Of a stretch of DNA of 64,000 nt, positions 16,345-24,743 are shown piece by piece. The translations under genes were made by a program, and so were the position numbers. Below the pieces are notes generated by a model. It saw only the letters and a list, made by a program, of their open reading frames with translations. It had not been told where the DNA came from and searched no databases. This DNA is from Aequorivita antarctica. Lineage in GTDB: Bacteria; Bacteroidota; Bacteroidia; Flavobacteriales; Flavobacteriaceae. The stretch's first letter is position 1; each line of letters starts with the position of its first letter. Where the stretch lies: positions 186,001 to 250,000 of the forward strand of contig NZ_VORT01000004.1 of assembly GCF_007997155.1 (NCBI RefSeq), written 5' to 3'.

Positions 16345-16983
16345 TTATAGTTTATTTATGTAATAACCGTCTTTTTTGTATTTAGCTTCGTCAAAAGTAA
16401 ACAAGGTTTTGGAAACAGGTTGGTTTGTTTTAAAGGAATTTACGGTAAGCGTATATTTAGTGCCTTTGGCATCTGTCTGAATCAACTTGTAAATATGTTT
16501 TGTCTGCACGTCGACGCCCAAAAGAATATCTTTAATCTCTGCTTTTGAATCGATAGGGATAAGCTTCACATACTGAATTTTTCTACCCTTCACGTTCTGC
16601 TCAATATCCATTTTATAGGTGTAACCTTTTTCATAAAAAGTCAACATTTTTGAAGGGGTAATTTCTTTGTCGTCCTTTGGGTTGTGCAACGAAATGGTAA
16701 CTTCTTCATCTTCGGGAACGATGGTGTAAATGTTTTTTCCGTCGAAAATACGGGTGGTTCCAAGCATATTTAAAACATATTTATCCCCCTGAAGCGTTAC
16801 ATCGCCACGGGTTTCTTGGTTTACGTTTTCCTTGGAATTGTTCAAGTTATATTTGAAATCGATGGTAATGTTATCGTAACTTTTCGCTTTGGCTGAAACC
16901 TCTTTTAGTAAAGATTTTGCGTCCTGTGCCTGCGAAAATGTAGTTATAAAAAGTGCTATTAAAATAATACTTAGCTTCTTCAT
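16345..16983 (-). CDS. LolA-like outer-membrane lipoprotein carrier
   Basis: A 212-aa periplasmic protein with signal peptide (MKKLSIILIALFITTFSQAQ, residues 1-20). The LolA/LolB-type fold carries lipoproteins, or in divergent members other lipids, across the periplasm. LLKEVSAKAKSYDNITIDFK near residue 25 and the internal TRGDVTLQGDKYVL strand pattern fit the LolA family of Bacteroidota. It lies one nucleotide after ftsK and just before the LPS permease gene, in one transcription unit, which supports an envelope-transport role. Confidence 0.88.
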   Translation of the reverse strand: MKKLSIILIALFITTFSQAQDAKSLLKEVSAKAKSYDNITIDFKYNLNNSKENVNQETRGDVTLQGDKYVLNMLGTTRIFDGKNIYTIVPEDEEVTISLHNPKDDKEITPSKMLTFYEKGYTYKMDIEQNVKGRKIQYVKLIPIDSKAEIKDILLGVDVQTKHIYKLIQTDAKGTKYTLTVNSFKTNQPVSKTLFTFDEAKYKKDGYYINKL

Positions 16984-16984
16984 T

Positions 16985-19333
16985 TTAATTAGTGTTAGTT
17001 TCGTTATTTAAAAACTGGTTTAACGCATCAATGGTTGGAACCAGAACCTGTCGAGCTTTGCTACCTTCAAAAGGGCCAACAATTCCAGCTGCTTCTAATT
17101 GGTCTATTATTCTTCCTGCACGATTGTACCCCAGTTTAAGCTTTCGCTGTAACAATGAGGCGGAACCTTGCTGTGCAATTACCAATACTTCTGCAGCTTC
17201 ACGGAACATAGCATCGCGTTCGTCGATGTTAATATCAAGATTTGTGCCACCTTCCTCGCCCACATATTCCGGAAGCAAATATGCGTCTGGAAATGCTTTT
17301 TGCGAACCTATAAATTCCGTAATATCTGCAACTTCTGGAGTGTCCACAAAAGCACATTGAATACGTGTAAGCTCATTGCCTTGTGTATAGAGCATATCGC
17401 CACGACCAATAAGCTGGTCGGCTCCAGAATTGTCCAAAATGGTTCGTGAATCTATTTTACTGGTAACCCTAAAAGCAATACGTGCTGGGAAGTTTGCTTT
17501 TATAATCCCCGTAATCACATTTACAGAAGGTCTTTGTGTTGCAATAATCAAATGGATTCCGATGGCACGTGCAAGTTGTGCCAAACGCGCAATTGGCGTT
17601 TCTACTTCTTTACCAGCAGTCATAATTAAATCGGCAAATTCGTCAATCACTAAAATAATGTACGGTAAATATCGGTGCCCTTCGTTAGGGTTCAGTTTGC
17701 GATTTTTAAATTTGGTATTGTACTCTTTTATGTTGCGAACCATTGCATCTTTTAGCAAGTCATAGCGCGCATCCATTTCAATACAAAGCGAATTCAGGGT
17801 ATTGATAACCTTTGTAACGTCTGTAATTATTGCTTCTTCAGTATCGGGTAGTTTTGCCAAATAATGACGTTCAATTTTGTTGAAAAGCGTAAGCTCCACT
17901 TTTTTGGGATCTACCAAAACGAATTTAACTTCGGCGGGATGCTTTTTATAAAGAAGTGAAGTGAGTACCGCGTTTAAACCAACCGACTTCCCTTGGCCTG
18001 TTGCCCCGGCCATAAGCATGTGAGGCATTTTTGCGAGATCTACCACAAAAGTTTCGTTGCTGATGGTTTTCCCAAACGCAATAGGAAGCTCCATCTCAGC
18101 ATTTTGAAATTTTGCTGAAGCAATCACCGAACGCATAGAAACAACCTTTGGGTTTTTATTTGGAACCTCAATACCAATTGTTCCGCGACCGGGAATTGGC
18201 GCTATAATACGTATCCCTAAAGCAGAAAGCGAAAGGGCAATATCATCTTCAAGGTTTTTTATTTTTGAAATACGTACACCGGCGTCTGGTACAATTTCGT
18301 ATAGTGTAACCGTTGGCCCAACCGTGGCTTTAATGTTTGCAATCCCTATTTTATAATTGTTGAGGGTTTCAACAATTCGGTTTTTGTTTTCTTCAAGTTC
18401 TTCTTGGTTTATCGTTATTCCACTTCCAGCTGTATGGTCTCGTAGCAATTCTATACTGGGAAATTTATATTTGCTCAGTTCCAATCTCGGGTCGAATTCA
18501 CCAAAATCCTTTACTAGTCTATCACTTATATTTTCAATTTCCTCTTCTTCGGCAGCCTGTTCTACTTCCATCTCCACATCGCCTTCAATATCTGACTTTA
18601 GGATTATTTTTTCTGGTGGGGGTGGAGTTACTTTTTCTTCAATATAAGGTTGGGGAACGTCTTTTTCATCTTCAACATTTTCTTCCTCAGAAATAGTTTT
18701 GGAAACGGTAATTTCCTGTTTATCTGCAACAAATTCTGAAGCAATTTGTTTTTTTGAACTTTTGAATGCGCCTATTGCCATTTCAGGAGTTAGCTTTAAG
18801 CGGACAACCAAATAAACAATAAGCACAAAAATCATAATGAGCATGGCTCCAACCAATCCTAGGTAATCCTGAATTAGGTCATTCGTTTCATATCCAATAA
18901 TTCCACTGAAAATGGTAGTTTTTTCTCCAAAGAATCCAAAAAACACCGAAATCCAAAGCATCAATAACAATCCCCAAAACCAAAACTTTGTGAGTTGTTT
19001 TTTGGCATAATCGAAAAAGTAATAAACGCCAGTGAGTGTAACAAGAAACGCAAAAATAAATGCGGAAATCCCGAAACCATTAAAAATGAAGAAATGGGCC
19101 ACATTGGCGCCAAACTTATTGAGCCAGTTTTTTGTTTGCAATTCGCGTTCGGCAAGATTCCCGATTTCGCTCTGGTCGGCCTGCCAGGTGAAAAAGTAGG
19201 AAATAAATGAAAACAGCAAAGCCAATCCCAACAAAAACAAAAAGCTACCCAAAAGTATCTTTTGCTGTTTGGATAGCGAAAAACTTATTTTTTTACGCGG
19301 GGTTGTGGTTGTTGATTTCTTCTTTTTAGCCAT
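16985..19333 (-). CDS. ftsK: DNA translocase FtsK
   Basis: A 782-aa septal DNA pump that clears and aligns chromosome ends during division and activates XerCD recombination. Transmembrane helices occupy about 28-50, 80-108, 118-138 and 155-178. An acidic, proline-containing linker covers about 205-270. The motor has Walker A GATGQGKS at 443-450 and Walker B in IILVIDEFADLI. The C-terminal gamma winged helix (about 715-780; GSASLLQRKLKLGYNRAGRIIDQLE in part) would read KOPS-like sequences. The linker is short compared with the E. coli protein, as usual in this phylum. It heads the FtsK-LolA-LptF/G unit. Confidence 0.97.
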   Translation of the reverse strand: MAKKKKSTTTTPRKKISFSLSKQQKILLGSFLFLLGLALLFSFISYFFTWQADQSEIGNLAERELQTKNWLNKFGANVAHFFIFNGFGISAFIFAFLVTLTGVYYFFDYAKKQLTKFWFWGLLLMLWISVFFGFFGEKTTIFSGIIGYETNDLIQDYLGLVGAMLIMIFVLIVYLVVRLKLTPEMAIGAFKSSKKQIASEFVADKQEITVSKTISEEENVEDEKDVPQPYIEEKVTPPPPEKIILKSDIEGDVEMEVEQAAEEEEIENISDRLVKDFGEFDPRLELSKYKFPSIELLRDHTAGSGITINQEELEENKNRIVETLNNYKIGIANIKATVGPTVTLYEIVPDAGVRISKIKNLEDDIALSLSALGIRIIAPIPGRGTIGIEVPNKNPKVVSMRSVIASAKFQNAEMELPIAFGKTISNETFVVDLAKMPHMLMAGATGQGKSVGLNAVLTSLLYKKHPAEVKFVLVDPKKVELTLFNKIERHYLAKLPDTEEAIITDVTKVINTLNSLCIEMDARYDLLKDAMVRNIKEYNTKFKNRKLNPNEGHRYLPYIILVIDEFADLIMTAGKEVETPIARLAQLARAIGIHLIIATQRPSVNVITGIIKANFPARIAFRVTSKIDSRTILDNSGADQLIGRGDMLYTQGNELTRIQCAFVDTPEVADITEFIGSQKAFPDAYLLPEYVGEEGGTNLDINIDERDAMFREAAEVLVIAQQGSASLLQRKLKLGYNRAGRIIDQLEAAGIVGPFEGSKARQVLVPTIDALNQFLNNETNTN

Positions 19334-19356
19334 TAATGGAACGGTTGTCTTTTTAG

Positions 19357-19364
19357 CAAAAATA
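19357..19364 (-). promoter_or_regulatory. Promoter -7 box TATTTTTG for ftsK
   Basis: A minus-strand match to TAnnTTTG, 23 nt before the ftsK ATG. A TTTG lies about 22 nt farther upstream, roughly at -33 spacing. Confidence 0.5.
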
Positions 19365-19427
19365 CAAATATCAACGATGAAAATTTCAAATTACAAAAAA
19401 CAAATTCCAAATAAGTTTTAATCCTAA

Positions 19428-19787
19428 TTAAAACTTAGGAATGTAAATGATGCACCCAATAATAACAGCGGTAACAGCGGCAAAAAATACTGCACCAGCA
19501 GCAACATCCTTTATAAACCCAATTTTATTGTGAAAGTCAGGATGAACAAAGTCAGCAATTTCCTCGACTGCTGTGTTTAGGCCTTCGATGCTCATTACCA
19601 GACCGATTGCGAGAATTTGAAACATCCATTCAACAGTTGATATTTCAAAATAAAAGCCTGCAATCGTCATCAAAATTGCAATGCTGGCCTGCACCTGGAT
19701 ACTGGCCTCATGGCGGAGCATAAGTAAAGCGCCCTTGAACGCGTAGCCAAAACCTTTAAGACGCTTTCCTAAATACGAATCCCACAT
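19428..19787 (-). CDS. dgkA: Diacylglycerol kinase (DgkA family)
   Basis: A 119-aa integral membrane kinase with three helices that phosphorylates diacylglycerol or undecaprenol. An amphipathic N-terminal part (LKGFGYAFKGALLMLRHEAS) is followed by the signature SIEGLNTAVEEIADFVHPD at about 67-85 and a last helix at about 97-117. The length is typical. It shares TAATG with the stop of tpx upstream (1-nt overlap), so the two are translated together. It precedes ftsK by 94 nt, and ftsK has its own promoter box. Confidence 0.92.
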   Translation of the reverse strand: MWDSYLGKRLKGFGYAFKGALLMLRHEASIQVQASIAILMTIAGFYFEISTVEWMFQILAIGLVMSIEGLNTAVEEIADFVHPDFHNKIGFIKDVAAGAVFFAAVTAVIIGCIIYIPKF

Positions 19788-20287
19788 TAACTTAACGAGT
19801 TTAATGCCGAGGTGTAATCTGGTTCTTCGCCAATACTCGGAACCTGCTCGCTATAGATTACTTTTCCATCTTTGTCCAAAACCACTACCGCGCGCGATAG
19901 TAACCCTTGCAAAGCACCACCGGTCATTTCCACGCCGTAATTTTTTCCGAAGTTGCCATCGCGAAAATCTGAGAGCATGTCCAAATTTTTTATCCCTTCG
20001 GCAGCGCAAAATCGTTTCTGCGCAAAGGGTAGGTCTTTTGAAACACAAAGTATTTGGGTGTTACTAAGTTTTGAAGCTTCTTCGTTAAATCTCCGTGCCG
20101 AGGTGGCACAAACCCCCGTGTCGATACTCGGAAAAATGTTCAGTATTACTCGTGAGCCTTTATAATCGGAAAGTTTTTTTGAACTTAAATCCTCTGCTGT
20201 TAAAGTAAAATTGGGGGCAGTGTCGCCTATTTGTGGAAGGGTTCCAATTGTTTCAATATTGTTTTCGCCAAGTTTTATAGTTGCCAT
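19787..20287 (-). CDS. tpx: Thiol peroxidase Tpx
   Basis: A 166-aa atypical 2-Cys peroxiredoxin that reduces lipid and hydrogen peroxides with thioredoxin as donor. The peroxidatic cysteine is C60 in FPSIDTGVCATSARRFNE, and the resolving cysteine is C94 in QKRFCAAEG, matching C61 and C95 of E. coli Tpx. The length is normal. Its stop overlaps the dgkA start by 1 nt. The ahpC-thioredoxin operon lies 141 nt upstream on the same strand, separated by a terminator hairpin. Confidence 0.97.
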   Translation of the reverse strand: MATIKLGENNIETIGTLPQIGDTAPNFTLTAEDLSSKKLSDYKGSRVILNIFPSIDTGVCATSARRFNEEASKLSNTQILCVSKDLPFAQKRFCAAEGIKNLDMLSDFRDGNFGKNYGVEMTGGALQGLLSRAVVVLDKDGKVIYSEQVPSIGEEPDYTSALNSLS

Positions 20288-20381
20288 TGTTTAGGTTTTT
20301 TTAAATTGAAGTTTAAAGATAAGCATTCGTTTTTGGTTAAATCACTTACAATTTCTTAAAGAAATTTCATTGCAAAAAATA

Positions 20382-20419
20382 AAAAAGTCCCCTCACAATA
20401 AATTGTAAAAGGATTTTTT
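20382..20419 (-). terminator. Terminator after the ahpC-thioredoxin-DUF6952 operon
   Basis: Outer arms 20382-20390 and 20411-20419 pair with one G-T wobble around an inner ACAAT/ATTGT stem. On the minus strand the outer arm ends in a T-run. It lies 10 nt after the stop of the DUF6952 gene. Confidence 0.7.
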
Positions 20420-20428
20420 CAAAATTAG

Positions 20429-20677
20429 CTATCGGTCTATGGAGCCTATCACTTTTTGTGCAAATGCATTTGCTGCATCACGCTCCGGCATACCGTCTTC
20501 AATCATTTTGTGAACTTCTACTGCACCGCAAAGGTTGGTGATAAGTTCGCCAATGATGTCCATTTCTTCTTCTGTTATTCGGTTGTATTCGCTGTAAGAT
20601 TCCAGAACCTCAATACAGTTTTCAATTTGCGCAGCGGAGTTGCTACGTTGAATATGTCTAATTACTGGTAACTTCAT
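20429..20677 (-). CDS. DUF6952-family small protein
   Basis: An 82-aa helical cytosolic protein, recognised as the small family found next to thioredoxin and AhpC in Flavobacteriia. It starts MKLPVIRHIQRSNSAAQIEN and contains the conserved GELITNLCGAVEVHKMIEDG segment near residues 43-62. The biochemical function is unknown. Its start lies inside the end of the thioredoxin gene (20-nt overlap), so it is translationally coupled. The context suggests a role in peroxide or thiol homeostasis. Confidence 0.85.
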   Translation of the reverse strand: MKLPVIRHIQRSNSAAQIENCIEVLESYSEYNRITEEEMDIIGELITNLCGAVEVHKMIEDGMPERDAANAFAQKVIGSIDR

Positions 20678-20972
20678 TTACAAGATCTTTTAAAAGTTCA
20701 AACTTGTTGGTCTGTATTTGATTTACCAATTCGCCATTTCTGAATGTCGCGAAGGTTGGCAGATTGTCCACATTAGCCATTTTTCGACTTTCAGGGAATT
20801 TTTCGGCATCTACCAAAACAAATTTATAATCTTCAGTTTCCGAAGCCAACTTTTTAAATTTTGGTTTCATCACCCTGCAATTGCCACACCATCCAGCTGA
20901 AAATTGAACAATTACGTTCTTTTCTTCAGAAATTAGCTGTTGCAGGCTATCATCTTTTAACTCAATTACCAT
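20658..20972 (-). CDS. Thioredoxin-family protein
   Basis: A 104-aa cytosolic thioredoxin fold with no signal peptide. The active site is WCGNC at residues 28-32, a variant of the usual WCGPC; Asn in place of Pro should alter redox potential. The cis-proline follows VDNLPTFATF near residue 75. The gene lies 3 nt after ahpC and overlaps the DUF6952 gene, so it is probably the dedicated reductant of AhpC. Confidence 0.93.
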   Translation of the reverse strand: MVIELKDDSLQQLISEEKNVIVQFSAGWCGNCRVMKPKFKKLASETEDYKFVLVDAEKFPESRKMANVDNLPTFATFRNGELVNQIQTNKFELLKDLVNEVTSN

Positions 20973-20975
20973 AAT

Positions 20976-21611
20976 CTAGTTTCTCAAATAAGTTGCTACA
21001 GCTTCGCGGGTTGCCAGCATTGCTTCTTTCCCTTCTTCCCAGTTTGCTGGGCAAACTTCTCCTTTTTCTTGTACGTGTGTGTATGCATCAACCAATCTAA
21101 GGAATTCGTTTACGTTTCTGCCCAATGGCATATCGTTTACGCCTTCGTGGAAAATTTTTCCTTCCTCGTCAATCAAATATGTTGCACGGTAAGTAACGTT
21201 GTCACCATCTACCATAAGTAGTCCGGTTTCTTCATCGTATCGCTCGTTGGTAATATCAAGAATCCCCAGTGCATTGGAAAGGTTACGATTGGTATCAGCC
21301 AATAGAGGGTAAGTAACACCTTCAATTCCGCCGTTATTTTTTGGAGTGTTTAACCATGCAAAATGTACTTCGGGAGAATCGCAAGATGCACCAATAACCA
21401 TTGTGTTTCTATCTTCAAATTTTGAAAGCGCCTCTTGAAAAGAGTGGATTTCGGTTGGGCAAACAAAAGTGAAATCTTTTGGATACCAGAAAAGTAATAC
21501 TTTTTTATTGTTTTTTTTTGCTTCTTCAAGCACGTTTAGTTTAAAAGTATCCCCCATTTCATTCATTGCATCTACTGAAATGTTTGGGAATTTTTTTCCT
21601 ACTAATGACAT
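20976..21611 (-). CDS. ahpC: Peroxiredoxin (AhpC/TSA family)
   Basis: A 211-aa typical 2-Cys peroxiredoxin. The peroxidatic cysteine is C51 in FTFVCPTEIHSF and the resolving cysteine is C187 in KGEVCPANW. It detoxifies hydrogen peroxide and organic peroxides. No AhpF follows; instead a thioredoxin is encoded 3 nt downstream. The promoter box lies 38 nt upstream with an inverted repeat behind it, suggesting regulated expression. Confidence 0.96.
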   Translation of the reverse strand: MSLVGKKFPNISVDAMNEMGDTFKLNVLEEAKKNNKKVLLFWYPKDFTFVCPTEIHSFQEALSKFEDRNTMVIGASCDSPEVHFAWLNTPKNNGGIEGVTYPLLADTNRNLSNALGILDITNERYDEETGLLMVDGDNVTYRATYLIDEEGKIFHEGVNDMPLGRNVNEFLRLVDAYTHVQEKGEVCPANWEEGKEAMLATREAVATYLRN

Positions 21612-21648
21612 AATTTTATTTATTTTTTGGATTAATAATTTTCTACTG

Positions 21649-21656
21649 CAAAGATA
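21649..21656 (-). promoter_or_regulatory. Promoter -7 box TATCTTTG for ahpC
   Basis: A minus-strand match to TAnnTTTG, 37 nt before the ahpC ATG. Confidence 0.55.
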
Positions 21657-21695
21657 GAAACTCCTTATGGATAAAGGAAAGTTGCCGAATGGATT

Positions 21696-21715
21696 AATCT
21701 ATAAACCAATAGATT
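21696..21715. promoter_or_regulatory. Candidate operator upstream of ahpC
   Basis: Perfect 7-bp inverted arms AATCTAT and ATAGATT with a 6-nt spacer lie about 40 bp upstream of the ahpC -7 box. The CTAT/ATAG cores recall OxyR sites, but the usual central spacer is 7 nt, so an OxyR assignment is only a suggestion. Confidence 0.35.
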
Positions 21716-21764
21716 TATGCAATAGGTTAAATTTTTAACAATAAATAAAAACTATAGAATTAGA

Positions 21765-23255
21765 TTATGCTTTTTCTGGGGAAGCCAACTGTCTGATTTT
21801 GATTCTGAAAGCAGCAAAAAGAAGAGTCATAAATGGGCTGAGCCAGTTGAAAACCGCATACCCTGCATAATGCAAAGTATCAACGCCAAGAACTCCACTT
21901 TGGTAAGCTCCACAAGTATTCCAAGGTACCAATACAGAAGTTACCGTACCGGAATCTTCCAGAGTTCTTGACAGATTTTCAGGAGCAAGCCCTTTATCTT
22001 TAAAAGCTTTGGCATACATTTTTCCAGGAATTACAATGGCAAGGTATTGATCGCTGGCAGTTACGTTAAGTGCCAAACAGCTTATTACCGTGCTTGCAAA
22101 GAGTCCAAAAACTGTATGGAACATTTTTAACAACGCCTTACTAATTGTTGCCAAAGCACCGATAGCATCCATAATTCCACCAAAGGTCATGGCGCAAAGT
22201 ATAAGCCAGATAGTACCCATCATTTTGCTCATTCCGCCTGCGGTGAAAAGACCTTTCAACGCTTCATTTTCGGTTGGGATGGAAGTTTCAACCGTAATTG
22301 CATTCATGATTCCCTTGTAAGCCGTTTGGAAATCCAAGTGGGTCCCACCTCCAATGGCTGTTACAATATCAGGTTGAAAAATCAACGCGGCTATTCCACC
22401 TAAAAGTGTTCCAATTAATAATGCTATTAAAGGTGAAGTTTTCATAATTATAAGACCAATTACAATAACTGGCACAGCAAATAGCCACGGACTTACGTTT
22501 AGGGCGTCATCTACGGCTGCCAAAATTAAGTGGGTATCTGCTTTTCCTGTAGTATCTAGATTGAGCCCAATAATAATAAAAACAATTAGCGTAATAATAA
22601 TAGTTGGAGTAGTTGTATATAGCATATACCGAATGTGGGTAAACAAATCGGTTCCAGCCATAGCAGGTGCAAGGTTTGTGGTGTCACTCATCGGCGAAAT
22701 TTTATCCCCGAAATAGGCTCCAGAAAGTACCGCACCAGCAGTCATTCCCAAAGGAACGTGAAGCGCATCTGCAATACCTATTAAGGCAATACCAACTGTT
22801 GCAGAAGTAGTCCAACTACTTCCTGTGGCAACGGAGATTATTGCACAAATGATAACACAGGCTGCAAGAAAAATTGTTGGATTTAAAACTTGTAAACCAT
22901 AATAAATCATTGTTGGGATAATGCCGCTAATAAGCCAAGTTCCCGCCAAAGCACCTACCATCAATAGAATCAAAATGGCGCTTGCAGTTGATTTTATGTT
23001 TACCGCTACCTCTTCCAGCATTTGGTCAAAACTCACTTTATTGAAAAAGCCAACAATAGCCGCAACCGCACCACCAAGCAAAAGTACAAATTGATTGGAA
23101 CCACTCAAAGCGTCGCTGCCATAAGTATAAACGTTATAGGCTAGCATTCCAATGAGCGCAAAGACAGGGATTAGTGCTTCCCAAATATTCAGTTCTACGT
23201 TTTCTACAACCTGATCGTCTTTGGGATCTGTGGGCTTGATTTCTTGACTTTGCAT
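21765..23255 (-). CDS. nhaC: NhaC-family Na+/H+ antiporter
   Basis: A 496-aa inner-membrane antiporter with about 11-12 transmembrane helices. It exchanges Na+ for H+, or in some members malate/lactate or other organic ions. Family motifs seen are TGSSWTTSATVGIALIGIA near residue 146, the GAYFGDKISPMSDTTNLAPA region near 180, and VPWNTCGAYQSGVLGV near 447. The N-terminus is cytosolic and acidic. It is a single gene: the upstream PLP-enzyme gene is separated by a terminator. Confidence 0.92.
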   Translation of the reverse strand: MQSQEIKPTDPKDDQVVENVELNIWEALIPVFALIGMLAYNVYTYGSDALSGSNQFVLLLGGAVAAIVGFFNKVSFDQMLEEVAVNIKSTASAILILLMVGALAGTWLISGIIPTMIYYGLQVLNPTIFLAACVIICAIISVATGSSWTTSATVGIALIGIADALHVPLGMTAGAVLSGAYFGDKISPMSDTTNLAPAMAGTDLFTHIRYMLYTTTPTIIITLIVFIIIGLNLDTTGKADTHLILAAVDDALNVSPWLFAVPVIVIGLIIMKTSPLIALLIGTLLGGIAALIFQPDIVTAIGGGTHLDFQTAYKGIMNAITVETSIPTENEALKGLFTAGGMSKMMGTIWLILCAMTFGGIMDAIGALATISKALLKMFHTVFGLFASTVISCLALNVTASDQYLAIVIPGKMYAKAFKDKGLAPENLSRTLEDSGTVTSVLVPWNTCGAYQSGVLGVDTLHYAGYAVFNWLSPFMTLLFAAFRIKIRQLASPEKA

Positions 23256-23317
23256 AGGGAAATTTTAAAATGGAATGTAATGTTACGATTTTGTAAAAAC
23301 CTATGCAAATTAAAAAA

Positions 23318-23338
23318 GGGAACAGATTATCTGTTCCC
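23318..23338 (-). terminator. Intrinsic terminator after the PLP-enzyme gene
   Basis: GGGAACAGA (23318-23326) pairs with TCTGTTCCC (23330-23338). On the minus strand it is followed by a T-run (AAAAAA on the plus strand). It lies 30 nt after the stop codon. Confidence 0.85.
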
Positions 23339-23367
23339 CTTTAAAATTTATTTTAGAAATAAGTTAA

Positions 23368-24567
23368 TTACAGAATATTAACTTCAACCATACATTCACG
23401 CATCATTTGGTAGGTGCGCTTAATATCGTTGTCCAGCCCAATACTGAAACGTATCAACCCATCACTAAGTCCCATTTCTTTTTGTTCTTCTTCAGGAATT
23501 TCGGAAGAAGTAGAAGAGCCTGGTGCACTGAAAAGTGTTTTGTAAAAGCCAAGACTTACTGCCAAATACCCAAGATTTCGTTTCTGCATTAACTCCATTA
23601 ATTCGTTGGCTTTGTCAATTCCGCCTACATCAACAGTCATCATACCACCGAATCCGTATTCTTCATTCATCATTTTTTTGAAAAGCTGATGACCAGAATG
23701 TGACTTCAATCCTGGATAAACAGTTTTTAAACCATCGGCCTCAAATTTTTCAGCTAAATACAATGCATTTTCACTGTGTTGTTTTATACGAATGTGAAGG
23801 GTTCTAAGATTTTTCAAAATAGAAGCCGCGCGCAAACTGTCCATTGCAGGGCCTAATAACATATTGGCGCCATCGTTTACATTTCGAAGGGCATCAATAA
23901 ATTCTTGTGTACCACAAGTTACACCGCCCATGGTGTCGCTACTTCCGTTGATGAATTTTGTTAGACTGTGCAAAACTACGTCGGCACCCAATTCTGCTGG
24001 CGAAATGCTCAAAGGCGAAAATGTGTTGTCAACCAATAATTGTAGTCCGTGTTTCTTCGCAATTTTTGAAAGCGCTTCAATATCGGCAATTTCCAAAAGT
24101 GGATTGCTCACGGTTTCGCAGTAAATTATTTTTGTGTTTTCAGTAATGGAATTTTCAACTTCATCTAGTTTGGTAATATCAACAAACGTAGTTTCAATAT
24201 TTAATCGTGGTGCAAAGTTTTTCAGAAAAGCATAAGTTCCACCGTAAATAGTACGACTAGAAATAATATGGTCTCCCGCTTTGCAAAGTTGTAAAATAGC
24301 TGGTGTTATGGCGCCCATTCCGCTTGCAGCAACGTTTGCGGTCTCAGTTCCTTCCATCGCCGCTAAAGCTTGACCTAAATATAGATTAGAAGGGGTAGAG
24401 TGGCGGGAATAGAGATAACATCCTTCGGCATTTCCTTCAAAAGTATCGAACATCGTTTTTGCTGAAAGAAATGTATAAGTTGAAGAATCTGAAATAGAAG
24501 GATTAACCCCTCCAAATTCACCGAAGTATTGTAAATCCTGAATTTTGTCTGCTGGTTTAAAGGCCAT
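23368..24567 (-). CDS. Trans-sulfuration-family PLP enzyme (Cys/Met metabolism)
   Basis: A 399-aa enzyme of the Cys/Met metabolism PLP family (methionine gamma-lyase, cystathionine gamma-synthase or gamma-lyase). The PLP lysine is K204 in VLHSLTKFINGSSD. YSRHSTPSN near residue 53 replaces the usual YSR-x-GNPT phosphate-contacting motif, and AASGMGAITPAIL at about 80-92 and VDNTFSPL at about 179-186 are typical. The substrate cannot be fixed from sequence; gamma-lyase-type chemistry is most likely. A start nine codons upstream (24594) is open, but MAFKPADKIQ fits the family start better. It is followed by a strong terminator. Confidence 0.88.
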   Translation of the reverse strand: MAFKPADKIQDLQYFGEFGGVNPSISDSSTYTFLSAKTMFDTFEGNAEGCYLYSRHSTPSNLYLGQALAAMEGTETANVAASGMGAITPAILQLCKAGDHIISSRTIYGGTYAFLKNFAPRLNIETTFVDITKLDEVENSITENTKIIYCETVSNPLLEIADIEALSKIAKKHGLQLLVDNTFSPLSISPAELGADVVLHSLTKFINGSSDTMGGVTCGTQEFIDALRNVNDGANMLLGPAMDSLRAASILKNLRTLHIRIKQHSENALYLAEKFEADGLKTVYPGLKSHSGHQLFKKMMNEEYGFGGMMTVDVGGIDKANELMELMQKRNLGYLAVSLGFYKTLFSAPGSSTSSEIPEEEQKEMGLSDGLIRFSIGLDNDIKRTYQMMRECMVEVNIL

Positions 24568-24710
24568 GATAGTGTTTTTCTGATTGTTTGGCAAAATTGC
24601 GAAAATTTAAAAGAGTGGTCAAACTATAAACCAATTCGTTTTAAAAATTTCATTTTCATATTTGACTAAATTTTATTGATTATAACTTATACTATCTAAG
24701 CTATAACTGT

Positions 24711-24718
24711 TAAATTTG
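24711..24718 (+). promoter_or_regulatory. Promoter -7 box TAAATTTG for lpdA
   Basis: A match to TAnnTTTG, 25 nt before the lpdA ATG. Confidence 0.5.
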
Positions 24719-24743
24719 CACTTCAATTTAAAAGAAATACTTT

